Assembly: GCA_022113835.1 (NCBI GenBank)
Contig: JAILWY010000027.1
Location: 8,062,501 to 8,126,500, forward strand
DNA from: Atopsyche davidsoni
Lineage: Eukaryota > Arthropoda > Insecta > Trichoptera > Hydrobiosidae
Reading direction: 5' to 3'
DNA length: 64,000 nt
The notes below the pieces were generated by a model that searched no databases, was not told the DNA's origin, and was given only the letters and a program-made list of their open reading frames with translations. Position 1 is the first letter of the stretch. Each line of letters starts with the position of its first letter. A program made the translations under genes and the position numbers. Below, in pieces: positions 36,270 through 49,295 of this stretch.

Positions 36270-36835
36270 GATGATATTAAATCAATTTTCAATATTTGAA
36301 AAAATGTACTTAATCATTATCAAGTTGTATCCCGATTCACGTGAAAAAGCAATCTTGTACCTATTAAGGGTATAGGCTAAATAAATCAAATGATAATTGA
36401 AAAGAGAGCTTATACGTTTTCCAAAGGCATCGCAAATTAAATCTACAGTATTCTTAACAATCATTAAATGTTAAATGATATTCTCTAATGCAAACAATAA
36501 CAATAAATTCACAAACATTAAATTCAAATTTTTACTAAACTTTTACTTTTACTTTTACTTTTTTTTCCACCACGAGAGACTTAAAATATAAATATACTGT
36601 AATAGAAAAATGCCTCAAACTAAATAAGCAAGCAAGTTATTAGAGACGATTGTTACTGTGTTCAACTTATTAGATTTTCGGGACTTGGGTGCAAAAGTCA
36701 TAGAAAACCCATGGCAGGTTTTTTTCAAATAGTTTTCTTCTAGGAATAATAATATATGAAAGCATTTGATTTTTCTTATAATTGATACAACTGAGTACCA
36801 CAAAAAACACATTCATCTGCTGCAGCATCTTCTGT
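36270..36835. other. AT-rich spacer with short tandem repeat
   Basis: CTTTTA repeats about four times at 36,538-36,562. Nothing else recognised. Confidence 0.4.
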
Positions 36836-36839
36836 TTCA

Positions 36840-37020
36840 ACTAGCTGGAATGACATTCGCCGAAGGCGTCAGCTCCAAAATTTAGCTCGCCGGGTGACAT
36901 CACCGCGTCGGTCCGGGGCTCTCGTGCGATACACGCTCGTGTGAAATGGGAATATTCTAATCGCGGTGTGGGCAAGACCGGAGACAATGGCGAAACTCAA
37001 CCTTTCCTCTCTTATTTTGT
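36840..37020. promoter_or_regulatory. GC-rich island
   Basis: A GC-rich, non-coding patch with CGCCGAAGGCG near its left side. Candidate regulatory island. Confidence 0.27.
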
Positions 37021-37740
37021 CGATGAATTTCACCGACTAGTTGCGAACTGTGATTTGCAAAATCCTACAACCCATAGAACTGAACACTAAGGTATTTCTC
37101 ATACTAGAATAATCTTTTGTATAATTTGCATAACTGAATGACATGCAGTCCACGCATGCAAGAAAACACTTTATACTCTAAAATATTTTTTAAGATGAAA
37201 GTAACATCTAGCTTCCTAATACTTTATTCTGCTATCTTATTGTAAAACAAGTATAAATATTTTTTAAAATACATATATATGTCAGTTATATTGCACTATT
37301 GTCGAAAAACATTGTCACTATCCATTTGATACTAATTGTAATAAAAATATGTGATATTTGTATTGGAAAGCGGTGTGGGAGTTTTGCAGACTTGCGTCCC
37401 AATTACGACCTTGTCATGGTCTAAATCTCGCATACGAATTTCACTAAATACATGTAACGGTGAATTAATTTTAGACACTCAACAGAAAAAAACAAACAAA
37501 AAACACATGTGACTTTTTTAACGTTTATTAAAGTAAACATGTTTATAGTAATCAAAATTATGTGTTTTAATGACACATGACCATGGTTGGAAAATATTTG
37601 CCAGATAATAATTTTATTAATAGGTAAATAAAAAGTTGCTTTATTCACTATGCTATGCAATGGCCACATACATCATAAAAAAGTATTTTAAGGAAGAATA
37701 AATTGATTAATTAATATTTACGTCTACATTAAAATGTCAA
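37021..37740. other. AT-rich spacer
   Basis: No gene recognised. Confidence 0.45.
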
Positions 37741-37852
<112 letters not shown>

Positions 37853-38689
37853 ACCTACTTTTGAACGCAGTATTTCTGTTTTTCCTACATATATTTGTTT
37901 TTATTTCTTGTCGTTAGAACTAAAATAAAACATTAAATATTCTTTAAAACCAAGCACGCTAAATTACTATCTATTCTATTCACATAAATCTTTCTTGAAG
38001 GTTTGCTTAGAAACAGTATCATTTCGAGGAAGTGTAGAAACTCTATATTTCTGCAAAACTGTATCCAGATATGATCATGTTGCAGCCCACTCGCAACAGG
38101 CTTGATATATATATACATATTAAAAGAGTGAGCGATACGATACACCAACTTTATAATATTTCATTTTTTTTAAATAAGATATTTATATATAATAATAATT
38201 ACTCTTTTTTGTATGATGGTTACTGACTAAGTTTTCATGTTTTGACTAATTTACCACCTTGAAGGCAGCTGGTGATACGATACGGCAACTTGCCTAGAAT
38301 ATTTAGCTATCACAAGCTTACGCACAGTCTTATCTCATTAATCCACCACACCACAAAGATTTGGAGATATTAAGAATCATATTTCCAAAGATACGATTTC
38401 ACGTTTGTTTGTATAAGCGTTGACTTTTTGTCAATGTTTACCTTTCAGATTAGAATCAGAATCAGGTACTATTTTGTAACAGCACAAACACTTTCTAAAA
38501 TATTTATTTTTACATTCATTGGAAATAAATTTTAATAAATTATGTATCCAATGAATACCAATATATCTTGAAAAATTTGTTCGCTAAATTATGATGTCTC
38601 TAATAAACGCCACCATAATTGGCTTATAATTTAATATTGTTATTCGCACAACAATATGGCGGTTATTAATGGGTTCAGAATGTCCGTAG
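37853..38689. other. AT-rich spacer
   Basis: Contains GCCAT in CAATATGGCGGTTATTAATG near 38.65 kb. No gene recognised. Confidence 0.4.
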
Positions 38690-38830
38690 TTTAGTAGACA
38701 GGTCAGATCTGGGAACACAATTTCAATTAGGAGCATGGCGCTATCTCGACAATGGAGGCACAGCTTGTGCGTGACAAATGAAGCGCACAGTGTTGGCGGC
38801 AGCGGCGAACAGTAGTGCATGACATGCACA
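38690..38830. promoter_or_regulatory. Moderately GC-rich island
   Basis: Non-coding and GC-richer than its flanks. No diagnostic motif found. Confidence 0.22.
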
Positions 38831-39184
38831 AAACACTAAATGTTTAGACTTCACAAGTGAGCGGAGTAATCGATACCATGTGTTTACTTTAAAGGTCACA
38901 ACATTTTAAATATTTTACAGCTTTTTTTGTGTTTACTAAGGTCAGATACACTCAACTCTGCTGGCGTGGGAGGCCGCAGGGAACAACGGTGGTATGCAAG
39001 CAACTTGACGCAATGAAAGACAATGCGGTTGTGTGCTCCTCTTTTAATATAGTCGTTTCATATTCATATATCATAATTTTTATAAACGGTATGAGTGCCA
39101 ATGGAGCGGATAAATGCCAACATTTCGCGGATGGTCTCGATCGAGTAACGTAAATATCGCCTGCTAATTACAAGCTGAATAAAA

Positions 39185-39330
39185 AAAAAACGTGTTCGGG
39201 TTGCCATGGCGACATGATAAATGATCCCGCGCCCGGCGGGCCGCAGCCTCCAGACAGACGGTGACGTCGGCATTTACAGTTGTGCGACGTCATTTTCAGA
39301 CTGGCACAACTGCGAACCCCAACCTGCAAT
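39185..39330. promoter_or_regulatory. GC-rich island with X-box and CRE-like sites
   Basis: Starts with the X-box at 39,200. It continues through a GC-rich block with GTGACGTCGG near 39,261 and GCGACGTCAT near 39,284, two CRE-like sites about 20 bp apart. Candidate enhancer or promoter. Confidence 0.42.
39200..39213. promoter_or_regulatory. RFX X-box-like palindrome (site 3)
   Basis: GTTGCCATGGCGAC, identical to 35,307-35,320 and followed by ATGATAAATGATC, which contains Hox-like cores. Confidence 0.5.
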
Positions 39331-40109
39331 CGAACCGTGTGGGACGACAAGAAAAATGTTGAGTTTATATTACTTTTGATGAGTTGCAAGTATTGCAAAT
39401 AATCATCAGATACGCCGAATTACTAAATTCTTAAACGAATCTAAATCTGATAAAAACAAAAACTTTTTTGCATCTATGCTATTTTTAATGTGACAGATCT
39501 GTTAAATTTACATATTTAGGTTTCTTGCAACTTTCTGATACTATCTAAAAAATATTTTGTAGTTACGTAACACAGTTTGAGGAGCAGCCGCGAAGGCGTG
39601 GCGGCTCTATTGGCAGATATGCCAGAACGATACGAGACCGGAGCTGACAATCCAACGTGATCTGCGAATATGTAGGACAGCGTAACTCTGTAAGTTCGCA
39701 CTAACCTAATATTCCGTTCGCAGATTTTATCCAATCTACGGCTCAATTTTAGAAATCTACGTGATAATTAAATTCAGTCAATTTATATCTTCAGCCACTC
39801 TCTTTGTGGGGAATACATAGGAATTTATCGATTTTAATTATTTAAGAACCATCAGACATATTTTTTGTATAGCGTCTTGGCATTATTGTAACTCCCAAAG
39901 CACATAAAACAGGTGTGATGTGATACAACACCCCAATAGATAGGGTTGAAAGTTCGAACTTTGCTCGCCCACAAGTAAGGCGTAATATATTTTCATGTAT
40001 GTTTCATTATTCAAACATACCCTAATAGACCTTATACTACTATAAAATCCTCTACGCCCAGAACAAAATCACGAGTTTTCTACTCAAAAATAGTAATTTC
40101 CCTAGCTTA
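39331..40109. other. AT-rich spacer
   Basis: A GC-richer patch at 39.58-39.67 kb has no clear motif. No gene recognised. Confidence 0.4.
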
Positions 40110-40265
40110 CGCGCTACCACCACGACATCAACAGATCGATGCCCGATGGCCGGCGGTACAGTACTAATTCGGGGATCGCATGCACGCCGGGGAGTTCCGG
40201 TTTATCGGACAATCAACATGGCCGGCACCACCCCTACCGACAGCCGGAGTGACGCGTAGGTCAGT
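40110..40265. promoter_or_regulatory. GC-rich island
   Basis: A GC-rich, non-coding block with several GGCCGGC and CCGG elements. Candidate regulatory island. Confidence 0.28.
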
Positions 40266-41402
40266 TCCCAAGACTATAGATAAATGAGGTAACAATGAAT
40301 ACACTCGGCCTGGTGGATGTTCAGATTACGTTCTCTGTTGATTCTGCCGAGCTGGTTTGTTTGTTTTTTGTAAATCGGACTCCAAGGATAAAACGTAAGA
40401 TATATGGAGATGTGAAATTTCAGTGTAATTTTTTTAAAAATACACGCTGAAATTGAGCTAATTTTTGCTATACACGTGTACATATTCAACTGGATACGAA
40501 TGTGTAAATACGCAGATTATGAATTATTATGTTTATATTTGAAAAACAATGTCGGCTAAACTTTCAACGAGTCACTTTTGCTTAAATTTGCAATGACATA
40601 TGATCTTCATGCGGTTCAAAATAACAAGTCAGGCGTTGAATTTCGTTTCTGAGTTCTTGCATTGTTTACGAATTGCTGGTTTCAAGTTGCCTCGACGTGT
40701 TTATAGTCCAGCAGAATCAAATAGCACAAGGAGTTATGCTTCTACACTTCGATAGCAATAAATTTATCGTTTCATAAAATAGTCAATTCTGACCGCAATA
40801 ACTAGTTATTCTTATTGTTTAGCAGTCATTTTAATTTAATAAATGTATACCCCGTATGAAATTTTGAGGAGTGTGGGTGTGTTATTATGTAATTGTTTAA
40901 AATTTACACTTTTAAACAATTTAAACAACAGCTAGGAAGTTGAAAACATTTTTTTTTCTAAGTACCTTCGCCTTCCAAGGGCTTTTTAAAACGACCCCCG
41001 TATCTTGAGTAAAGTCACGTCTAAATTAAAAATGATTGGCTATCAACCAAATCATATTTGACTGTATTAAACATTTTGGTACGTTTTTTTATTATTTTAA
41101 TTCGTCTGATTAGGTAATAGTTCCATTATCACAGCACTTGTTTGACTTGTAAAATCATAAGTGCTTGAATCTGTTGGCAAATGAGTCAAACTCTTGTCGT
41201 CTATTCAAAGGAAGCGTATCCGTCAGCAGTAACTGAAAAATGAGATAATTCCAAAGCATAAGCAAAGCACTCTATTATTCAACTAAAAATAATGGCAAAC
41301 TGCAGTAACTAGGCTGATTATCATATCTAATAAGTTTAATAAAACATTTTTTTAAATTCAGCAATGCGTTCACCACACCTACAGTATAACTATCCGAATG
41401 CT
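40266..41402. other. AT-rich spacer
   Basis: No gene or repeat recognised. Confidence 0.45.
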
Positions 41403-41543
41403 AAAGCTGCCTACACAAATAGCAACACAACCGACAACCGAGTGGTAATAGAGTACTTTTTTGCGCACAAAACTGTAAAACAACACACGAAATAAAAAGA
41501 CGCAATTGGTTTTCAGTTGTGTTGCAACGTGCGTAGGCTGCTT
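41403..41543. mobile_element. MITE of the GCNGCCTAC family (best-preserved ends)
   Basis: Left end AAAGCTGCCTACACAAATAG with AGCAACACAACCGACAACCG; right end GTTGCAACGTGCGTAGGCTG followed by CTTA. The inverse right end reads AAGCAGCCTACGCACGTTGC, matching the solo end at 9,271. About 140 bp, non-coding, with an internally fold-back structure (ACACAACCGACAAC against GTTTTCAGTTGTGT). Confidence 0.65.
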
Positions 41544-42129
41544 ATGTTCCCACACTACTCTATATCAATACACTATATATGTATAGGAATTTTGAAATGA
41601 TTTTCTAAACTGTTTGGATTATTATTAAATATTTTGTTTTGAATATAAAATATTTTTAATTCTATAAATTACCAAAAAAATTATTAACAGTTTCAATCAA
41701 TTTCGAAGCTAGGCTACAACATTAATATGCCAATATTTCCATTTGATTTTTAGTTTTTGTAAGATATAGACATATCAGCATTAGTTAACTCAAAAAATAC
41801 ATGTCAAATGATGTTATCAAGCTGCAAAAAAAGTATGTACTTATCAAAGAATTTCAAATATCTTATAAATGCGATCGGCACCTAAAATGTATATATTTTA
41901 AATATTTACTCAGCACACTCCAATAAACCAATACGCATAGAATATTTATTCCAAAAGATATTTACTAAGGTTCGAGTTTACGCGTACGGGTTTGAGTTAT
42001 TTATTATATACCGTTGGTAAAAATCTAAGGATGGTTTGCTCGTTGAACCAGTCTCTTAGATGAATAATTAATCTTACTACGTACTTCCGCATTATGTACC
42101 CTGATGAGGATGCTGCTAACAAAATTGGA
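41544..42129. other. AT-rich spacer
   Basis: No gene recognised. Confidence 0.45.
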
Positions 42130-42240
42130 TTCAATTTTCACCTCCGCTGCCGGCCTACGGGGCATCTGGGTCAGCCGCTGCTCGCCGAGCCCGAGCTGGT
42201 GTGCCGAACCGATGGCCACCTACTGATGCAGCACCAAGTG
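42130..42240. promoter_or_regulatory. GC-rich island
   Basis: A GC-rich, non-coding patch. The overlapping - strand frame has no domain. Candidate regulatory island. Confidence 0.25.
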
Positions 42241-43056
42241 TGAACACCACCACAGCTACTCAATAAACTCTCGTACAATTACACTGACAACCCAAACCAT
42301 TCAATATACGGTGGGATAATTATAACTCATTGTGAAATGTTGTTCTGTTCTGCTCTTTGACTATTCATAGTCAATTTCACACAATTATTCAAACGCACTT
42401 TACCAAAAATATTCAACTCTTATGAGTCTTAATTTGTCCATAAATTATTATTAATTATGAATTATTATAGTAATCGTCAAAACGCTGAGCAAATAAATGC
42501 ATTTTATCGTGCCTTTTAAAGCTACACATAATTATTAAACTACTGCGTTAGAAGAAATTGGCAAAGTGAATTACCATGATTGTTCTATCTAATCTGATTT
42601 ATATGTATAATATAAAGTTTTTCTACTTAGTATGCCACACACGCTCAAAATAATCAGAAAGAGAGTTTAACAATAGATAAACGATATGTATCTCCACAAT
42701 CTATGCAGAATTCTCGTGCTACCTACGTGAAAAGACACGCTAATGAATATTATACAGCTTACGTCTCTGGGTATTGTTCCCGATTGTGAATAAGGCGTTT
42801 TCAGCAGACTTGCTCAAATCTAAATTCATAACGCAGCACGCAGATTTGCTCGTAAAATAAACGTATGACATCATGGCACACTCGCAGCTCCACAGTGGGT
42901 AGGTCGTCCGAAAAGGAATTCCGAGTTATATGTTTTATAAACTCGAACCGAGCCGTCATGCCTTCTTATAGTTCGCCCGCGATTCCGCCGAGCTAAATGA
43001 TGCATTGAGAATGCACAATCCACTCGTTTCAAAAGGATTTTTACTCATATTATTCC
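42241..43056. other. Spacer with weak GC-richer patch
   Basis: A GC-richer stretch at 42.83-43.00 kb lies in otherwise AT-rich DNA. No gene recognised. Confidence 0.35.
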
Positions 43057-43175
43057 CTACACAAACTCAATATCGAAAATAGAGAAATGCACGTACACTA
43101 CTTACTACCTAAGCCATATTTTGTAAGCCCCACAACCTGCGTGCAGAACCACATACCTTATTGTAAGCATATCCC
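43057..43175 (+). repeat. Dispersed repeat R2, copy 2
   Basis: Contains ACCTAAGCC and TTGTAAGCCCCACAACCTGC as in copy 1 (14.41 kb). It faces an inverted copy about 755 bp downstream, and together they could form a long stem. Confidence 0.6.
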
Positions 43176-43929
43176 TTCTTACTATTTTAAATATAACATA
43201 AGAAATAAATAATCTTTAAATTAATTTAGTTTTTATCCACGCGTTTGAGTATGGATTTACAGCTACAATAAATTGTATTATTTTTGGGGTATTTAATAAA
43301 AAAGACAACTTTTACGAAATGTGTTATTAATATAAATGTGGTGTGACAATAAAATATGGTAAACATGAAAATACTGTTTGCGCGTGTTTCGCGACAGCGG
43401 ATGCAGCGTGCGCGTCTAATAAAAGATGAGGATGTAAATGAATCGAATAAAAGAATAACTTCTTGAAGCAATTCACCGCGGCACAGCCATATGTCGCATC
43501 TTTTATATGCACATTATCATACTGATTGTGTTGTCCACAGAAGATTTCAGTCCCGCCCGGGATTAAAGGCCGTATGGATCTGCATAATAATAATCTCAAG
43601 CACACACTTAACATTAAACTTGATGCATTTTTTTTTTAATATTATTAAAATACATTTTTTTAAATAAACAAATAACAATTTCATGAAAATTAAGTAAGTA
43701 TATCCATTTTTACAAAATTATCAATACTTTGCAGTTCATAATTCCCACTCTTTCCTACCAGGTCAATAATTCTTGCCAGTACAAAAAATTTAATTTCATA
43801 GAAAATATAATTTTTACCATTTTTTTACTATCGTCGAAAAGATCATGACATTTTAACGTAAAAAAATTATATTGAATTCCAAGATTCTTTATTAATTTTT
43901 TTATTTTAATTCTCCCTTGCTTTCGTTAC
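43176..43929. other. Segment between inverted R2 copies
   Basis: Includes a GC-richer patch at 43.37-43.61 kb with - strand frames lacking any domain. No gene recognised. It may be the interior of a larger element whose ends are R2, but no target-site duplication was identified. Confidence 0.3.
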
Positions 43930-44043
43930 GATATGTGGTTATCCCCTGGTCCTGCGCGCAGGTTTTGGGGCTTACAACATGTGACTTGGGTGAATGAATG
44001 CGTACATGGATTAATCTATTTTCGTTATTCAGTTTGTGTAGAG
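43930..44043 (-). repeat. Dispersed repeat R2, copy 3 (inverted)
   Basis: Reverse complement of the R2 consensus: ACAAACTGAATAACGAAAAT, then CATGTTGTAAGCCCC, then ACCTGCGCGCAGG. Confidence 0.6.
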
Positions 44044-46230
44044 AAAAATATGAATAAAAAACCATTTTCGCATGAGTTGAAAAATAAATTAAATATATAA
44101 GTAAGGACTAAATATTTTAGAGATGGACATTTGAACGTATATAATAAATATATTGCATTTACAGTGGAGATATAAATACTTTGTATCTATTATTGAAACC
44201 ATTCACACCTCACGGTGCATATGCTCTACAATGTGTCTATGTGATGCGGAGTCAGCGAACGCCAGCTCATTGTTAGTGATTATTGTCATTAGTGAGATGA
44301 TATTCACGCCTACCGTTTCTAGCGCTCGGTTGCTATCAACTACTTATCACGTACACGCTGAAAGACATCTTTATTTAGCACGTCGTCAGCTTTTTTGCTC
44401 GCTAAGTAGTGATTATTGAACGGTATTGTTCTCTAGATGGCAATTGAATTTACATAAACATAGAAAATAATTACTATCTTTCATTTTTGTATATTTATAC
44501 ACAGAGAAAATATTTTAATTTTTTTTTGTTGATATATAAATCATACTTTAGGATTAATAAAATTTAATTGAAATCTATAATTTTTGTTTACTCTTAATAT
44601 ATACAATAAAAATATAATGCCATTTATTAATTTAATAATGTTATTAATGGCATTTATTCTCTCGCCACTGGCAATAATAATGATTATTTCTTCGTCTATC
44701 TCCGCATTGTCTGTGGTTAAATTGTTTTGACATTATGTCAAATGGCGGGCATTAATTCCAGTGGTATTATCGATTTTGTCTGGGATTCGGAGCAGTTAGA
44801 AATTGAAAGTACGTCGTCTGGAGCTCTCATTCTCACTTAGGAAGTAATTAAAAGCTGAAAATATAGTAAATGGAGTCGTTTATTGACTCGATTAACTATA
44901 ATCCTGCTGATTTTTGCAAATGGTGATAAAGTTTTGCAATTTTATGAAACTTCGTATTTCATAAAAATGCATTTCTCATCACTGTGGATGCAATACTAAC
45001 GATATGTTTCTTTATTTCGAAACTAATGCTATTATTTCTTTATTTTCAGATCAGCATATGAAGTTTGCATGGTGGACTACACCCAGACCAATTAGAAAAA
45101 TCCATAACCTGGTATGTAGAAAACTTCCTTTCTCCTACTTTATACTTCATTTAAAACAACACATACGCGAAATAATGATTCTAGCATCAATAAAACGTAT
45201 TATTCTGACCAAATAACTCTATAAATATCAAAATTTAGAACTTTCCTTTTTTTTTTCATATACATTGAAATATAAATATGCATATTAATAAACTAGACAA
45301 TATAACTTTTGATTTAAAGTAAAAGTATTCATAAAAATTGGCATTTCTTTCATTCTCAGGATAAATTTTATCCAAAAAAAGCGAAAAAACAGCTTCATGT
45401 CAGTATATTGATCTGTAGTTTTAACTCATTTGCATTTCTGTCTGGCAACTAGCTGAATGCAAAACTAAGTCTCTTGTTCATTTTTAAGTTGTAATTTTGA
45501 TACAGAAACATTCTTTTATAGTTTTCTTAGTGTATTGATTAAATCTTTGGTGTTTGTTCAATAAAAAGTGATGAGTCATCAGACAGTATGCACCATTAAT
45601 CAATAGGCATGCTTTCAACTAAAGTACTAACTAGTCTGATTCCATACAATCTTTTAAAAACCTGCTTTAATCACTGACTAATACAATTTTCTAACACTAA
45701 ATTATATAATAAATTACCAACTCATCAGTTTGAAAAAATATTGAACAAAGAAGCAAGTGTACGTCCATGTGGAGCATTACATTTATTTTCACTTATATTT
45801 TATAAATTTCAGTCTTTTTCTTTCTATTTATAAAAAAGCTTTTACTTTTCTTATATTAATTCAACATAGAGCAAACCATTTATTGTAATTTAAGATTATA
45901 TCACTTCAACAAATATTATCAACGCCCTTAATTCAGTAAAATTTTATATTAACTTCGATTAAATTGTTTTGCTCAGAGCTAACCTTCAATAGAAATTATA
46001 ATTTTTAACTTTTATCATGAAGCTGACATATTTTTTACAATAAATTTTATGAATAGAGTTTAAAAAAAGATTAAAAATATATTTTACTAAACTACCACAG
46101 GCGATAAACTAATTTTCGTATTAAGAGATGTTTAATCTAGTCATTGAAAATGTTACAGATAGAAAACAAAATGGCTGTTCTAATATGATAATGCAGAGTC
46201 ATCACACAAGGCTTGTAAGCCTGGCAGTTA
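44044..46230. other. AT-rich DNA upstream of mir-10
   Basis: No protein gene recognised. It contains TAGATGGCAA at 44,434. It may be part of the mir-10 primary transcript, but no promoter or exon signals can be assigned. Confidence 0.35.
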
Positions 46231-46312
46231 ATGCTCTACATCTACCCTGTAGATCCGAATTTGTTTGAAAACAGGCGACAAATTCGGTTCTAGAGAGGTT
46301 TGTGTGGTGCAT
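46231..46312 (+). ncRNA. mir-10 microRNA precursor
   Basis: The miR-10-5p sequence is present complete at 46,243-46,264 (begins TACCCTGTAGATCCGAAT). The insect miR-10-3p sequence is complete at 46,279-46,301 (begins CAAATTCGGTTCTAGAG). The arms pair as ATCCGAATTTGT against ACAAATTCGGTT around a loop of roughly 14 nt, and the lower stem continues with ATGC...ACA against TGTGTGGTGCAT, giving an 82-nt hairpin. miR-10 is an ancient Hox-embedded miRNA that represses targets post-transcriptionally after Drosha/Dicer processing; in flies the 3p arm is also loaded into Argonaute. In known insect Hox clusters it lies between Dfd and Scr. Here it sits 2.98 kb upstream of the Ndc1 start codon on the same strand. 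Confidence 0.97.
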
Positions 46313-49295
46313 ACAATGCTACGGGAACCGATGAGTTGGAACCAGTAAACCCTCATCAAAGCTAAAATTTGTCAAATATCAGGTATGTGGCGGCCGGCAA
46401 TGAACGAGATTCCTGCAGTAAATGTTACAGGCTCACTTGCTATGTCAATGATTGCTTGGATTTATTTCCACACTCTTTGTACACAATGGCAGAGATCCTT
46501 TTTATTATAATGTGCGTGTTCAAAATCCACTCCTTCACTTACGAATGCTCTATATGTAATAAAATATTACATTATTCAATTAAACACAATGATGTTGCTT
46601 TGAACCAATTTAATTTTAACTAGCTCAGTTTTTACATACAAAAAAATGAGCTGGTTGCAAATTTATAAGTAAGAGGGTGGGTAGTAGTTAAAATTTTCAA
46701 TCATACTGATTTTACTTTTGTTACATTATTTTTTTTAGTGCGTGTGAAATGTTACATGTATTTGAAATGTAAATATCCTCATTTTAATGTATTCTCTGTG
46801 TACACAATGTTTTAAAATAAATATGTTTGAATTTAAAATGTTCTTATTTTTTAATCCCTTCTACTAACCTAAAATATATTTTAAAAAACCGATGAATCGT
46901 TATGATGTGAGTATATGAATTACATTCCCATGTGCAACAATAATATTTATAAAAGGGGATTTCAAAACATGGTAATAATCTCCATTCTGTTGCTAATTCT
47001 ATTAAACTTATCGGTCAAACTGGTATGTGATTGCAAAATTGGACACCGAACAATGAGATAAATATTATCTTACTGCGTATTTAATATTAGGCTTCAATTA
47101 TACGTATCCGTTAATTTCTAATAATATAAATATAAAATTGAAATTACCATTTAATACTCCACCTTAGAACAATTTGGCTAGTATATGCATCAAATTGGAA
47201 AATTAAATAATTTTATTGAAACATTAATTAACTTTTAACCAAAAACCACGGCTACTGGTTTTCTTAAAATAGAAAGATTATAATTGACGTATTATCAACA
47301 ATATTTACACATTTTTTTCTGTGAAGAATTTGTCATTTGTTACAATTTAAACAAGAATAAATTTGTATTATGAGGTAAGCTACTGCTTTGACTACAGTGA
47401 GGGTATTTCCTGATTAATGAAAAAAATAAAAACAATCCGAAACAGGGATGTACTCTATTATTTTGTGATTTGGAGGTTTTCAAATATAACCTTCGAAGAC
47501 AAAACATGCCTATTCAATAAAATTAATAAAGAAAAAACTCAAGGAGTCCCATAAGATTATTACGGTTTTATGTTTTTCGTTTGGTTCAATTGCTCCACGT
47601 AGCTCTACAAACATGTAGGATTTTAGACTATCGAAAAGATGGCCCATTTATTATTTGCCTTACAATAATTGAATGTACAGAATTTTTTTAATTTCACATT
47701 TTAATAGCAGGTATTATGAGTTGAACTGGGCTAATTCGGACAACCCTTTATTTATATTATTACCAAACTTAATAAATTGTTTGTATAAAATTGTATTTTT
47801 TGTTTTGTTCATTGAATAAAAATTTATTAAAGACTTAAAAAAAGATTGATACCTTGCAAAAAAACATGTAAGCAAAACTTGACTTGAGTTTAAAGTGTTT
47901 TTGGAAAAATACTATAGCCATTTCAAAAAATAAATTATACGCATCTACAATCTCACCTGGCTAAAAAGCCTCGATTCGATGACTTAGTTTTAGTCAGAGA
48001 AGAGTTTATGGGAAATATCAAGAACTGGAGACGCACAGAATTCACTACAGTATTACTGCAGATATTCTATATTTTCTTTATTCCACCTTGGTATCGACAT
48101 AATTTGTCATACTAATAATTTAGTTATTTCCAACCTGATCAATTTTTGTTACCTAATAGACCAAAAATTTGGACAAGCAAATATTTGACCAACCGAATAA
48201 TATCAATCAAATATGTCAGCATCTTACTTTTAATAATAATTTAAACTGATAAGTTATGTTGTAAACAATTAAATCAATAACAAATAAAGCATAATTTAAA
48301 TCACTCACCGTGTTTTACTTCATTGCCTGATTCTGTAAATAAATAAAATATATATTATTTTTTTGACATTATATTAAATAAAGCAGTTATTTTAAAAAAT
48401 ATATAGTTTATTTTAAATATATAAGTTTGATAAAATAATGCATACCTTGCGGGAAATTCACCAATCCTCAAAAACATGCCATGTAGCACAATAACAAAAT
48501 GAAATCTCACTGTTGATTACAACAAATTAAATTTTAAAAGTACATCACTTCCACAAATAATAATTAATTAATACAACAAATCAAATATTAAAAGTGCATC
48601 ACTCTCACAAATAAAAATCTTAGTTAAACTTGAATTATTGAACTTAATAGTAATTACAAATAATCAAACACATCACTGACTTTACACTGCCTCACTTGTA
48701 AGGTATTTTCTTTGTTTAGTTTATTGTTACTTATTCACTAAAACTATTTGTGTGAGAATAACTATTATGACTTATTACATGCGGAAAAAATATAATAATG
48801 TTTATAATATAAAAATATATAATGAATCAATTGAGACTATCTAATAATATTATTATTCTCGTGATAATTAATGAAATATAACTATATTCTTACTATTTAA
48901 ATTTTTTTAGGTGTTATTTTATGGCAACTTATTTGTATGTTTTCATAAGAAAATATTACACAATTTTAAATATATATATATTTTAATAAAAAAGACAATA
49001 AATTTAAATCATGTTTTTAAATAAATTATAAAAAAGTATTATATTAAAATAAATAATAATATATCAAGTCAGTGGAAATTCGCATATATTTTGTATGTAT
49101 GTAACACCGTAGATTTGGCCGGCAATTTCAGCGAAAATGTTTGCCGTTATTTTAAATTATTAGTGTTTTTATAATATTAGCTGTTCAAAACAATAATAAT
49201 TGTGTGAAATGTTTGATATGCTTTAAATACTAATTTTAAGTGAGCCTACAGTTAATAAACATTGAAGTTACAGTTATTTTAAGACATAACCTAAA
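46313..49295. other. AT-rich spacer between mir-10 and Ndc1
   Basis: No supported gene. An 84-codon frame at 46,369-46,623 (+) has no domain. A + strand open stretch near 47.93-48.11 kb without a start codon has balanced composition (contains FDDLVLVREEFMGNIKNWRR) and might be a mobile-element relic. A direct duplication of about 40 bp lies at 48,519-48,613. The Ndc1 promoter should lie at the right end; no TATA box stands out. Confidence 0.4.
48519..48613 (+). repeat. Short tandem duplication
   Basis: ACAACAAATTAAATTTTAAA with AGTACATCACTTCCACAAAT is repeated with few changes 54 bp downstream (ACAACAAATCAAATATTAAA, AGTGCATCACTCTCACAAAT). Confidence 0.6.

Noticed and set aside
47957..48468. 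Exon-like - strand segments with good splice sites (about 48,448-48,468, 48,306-48,329 and 47,957-48,062)
   Set aside because: Donors such as GTATGC, GTGAGT and GTGAGA look real, but no reading phase stays open when the three are joined, so no gene can be supported; a non-coding transcript remains possible.
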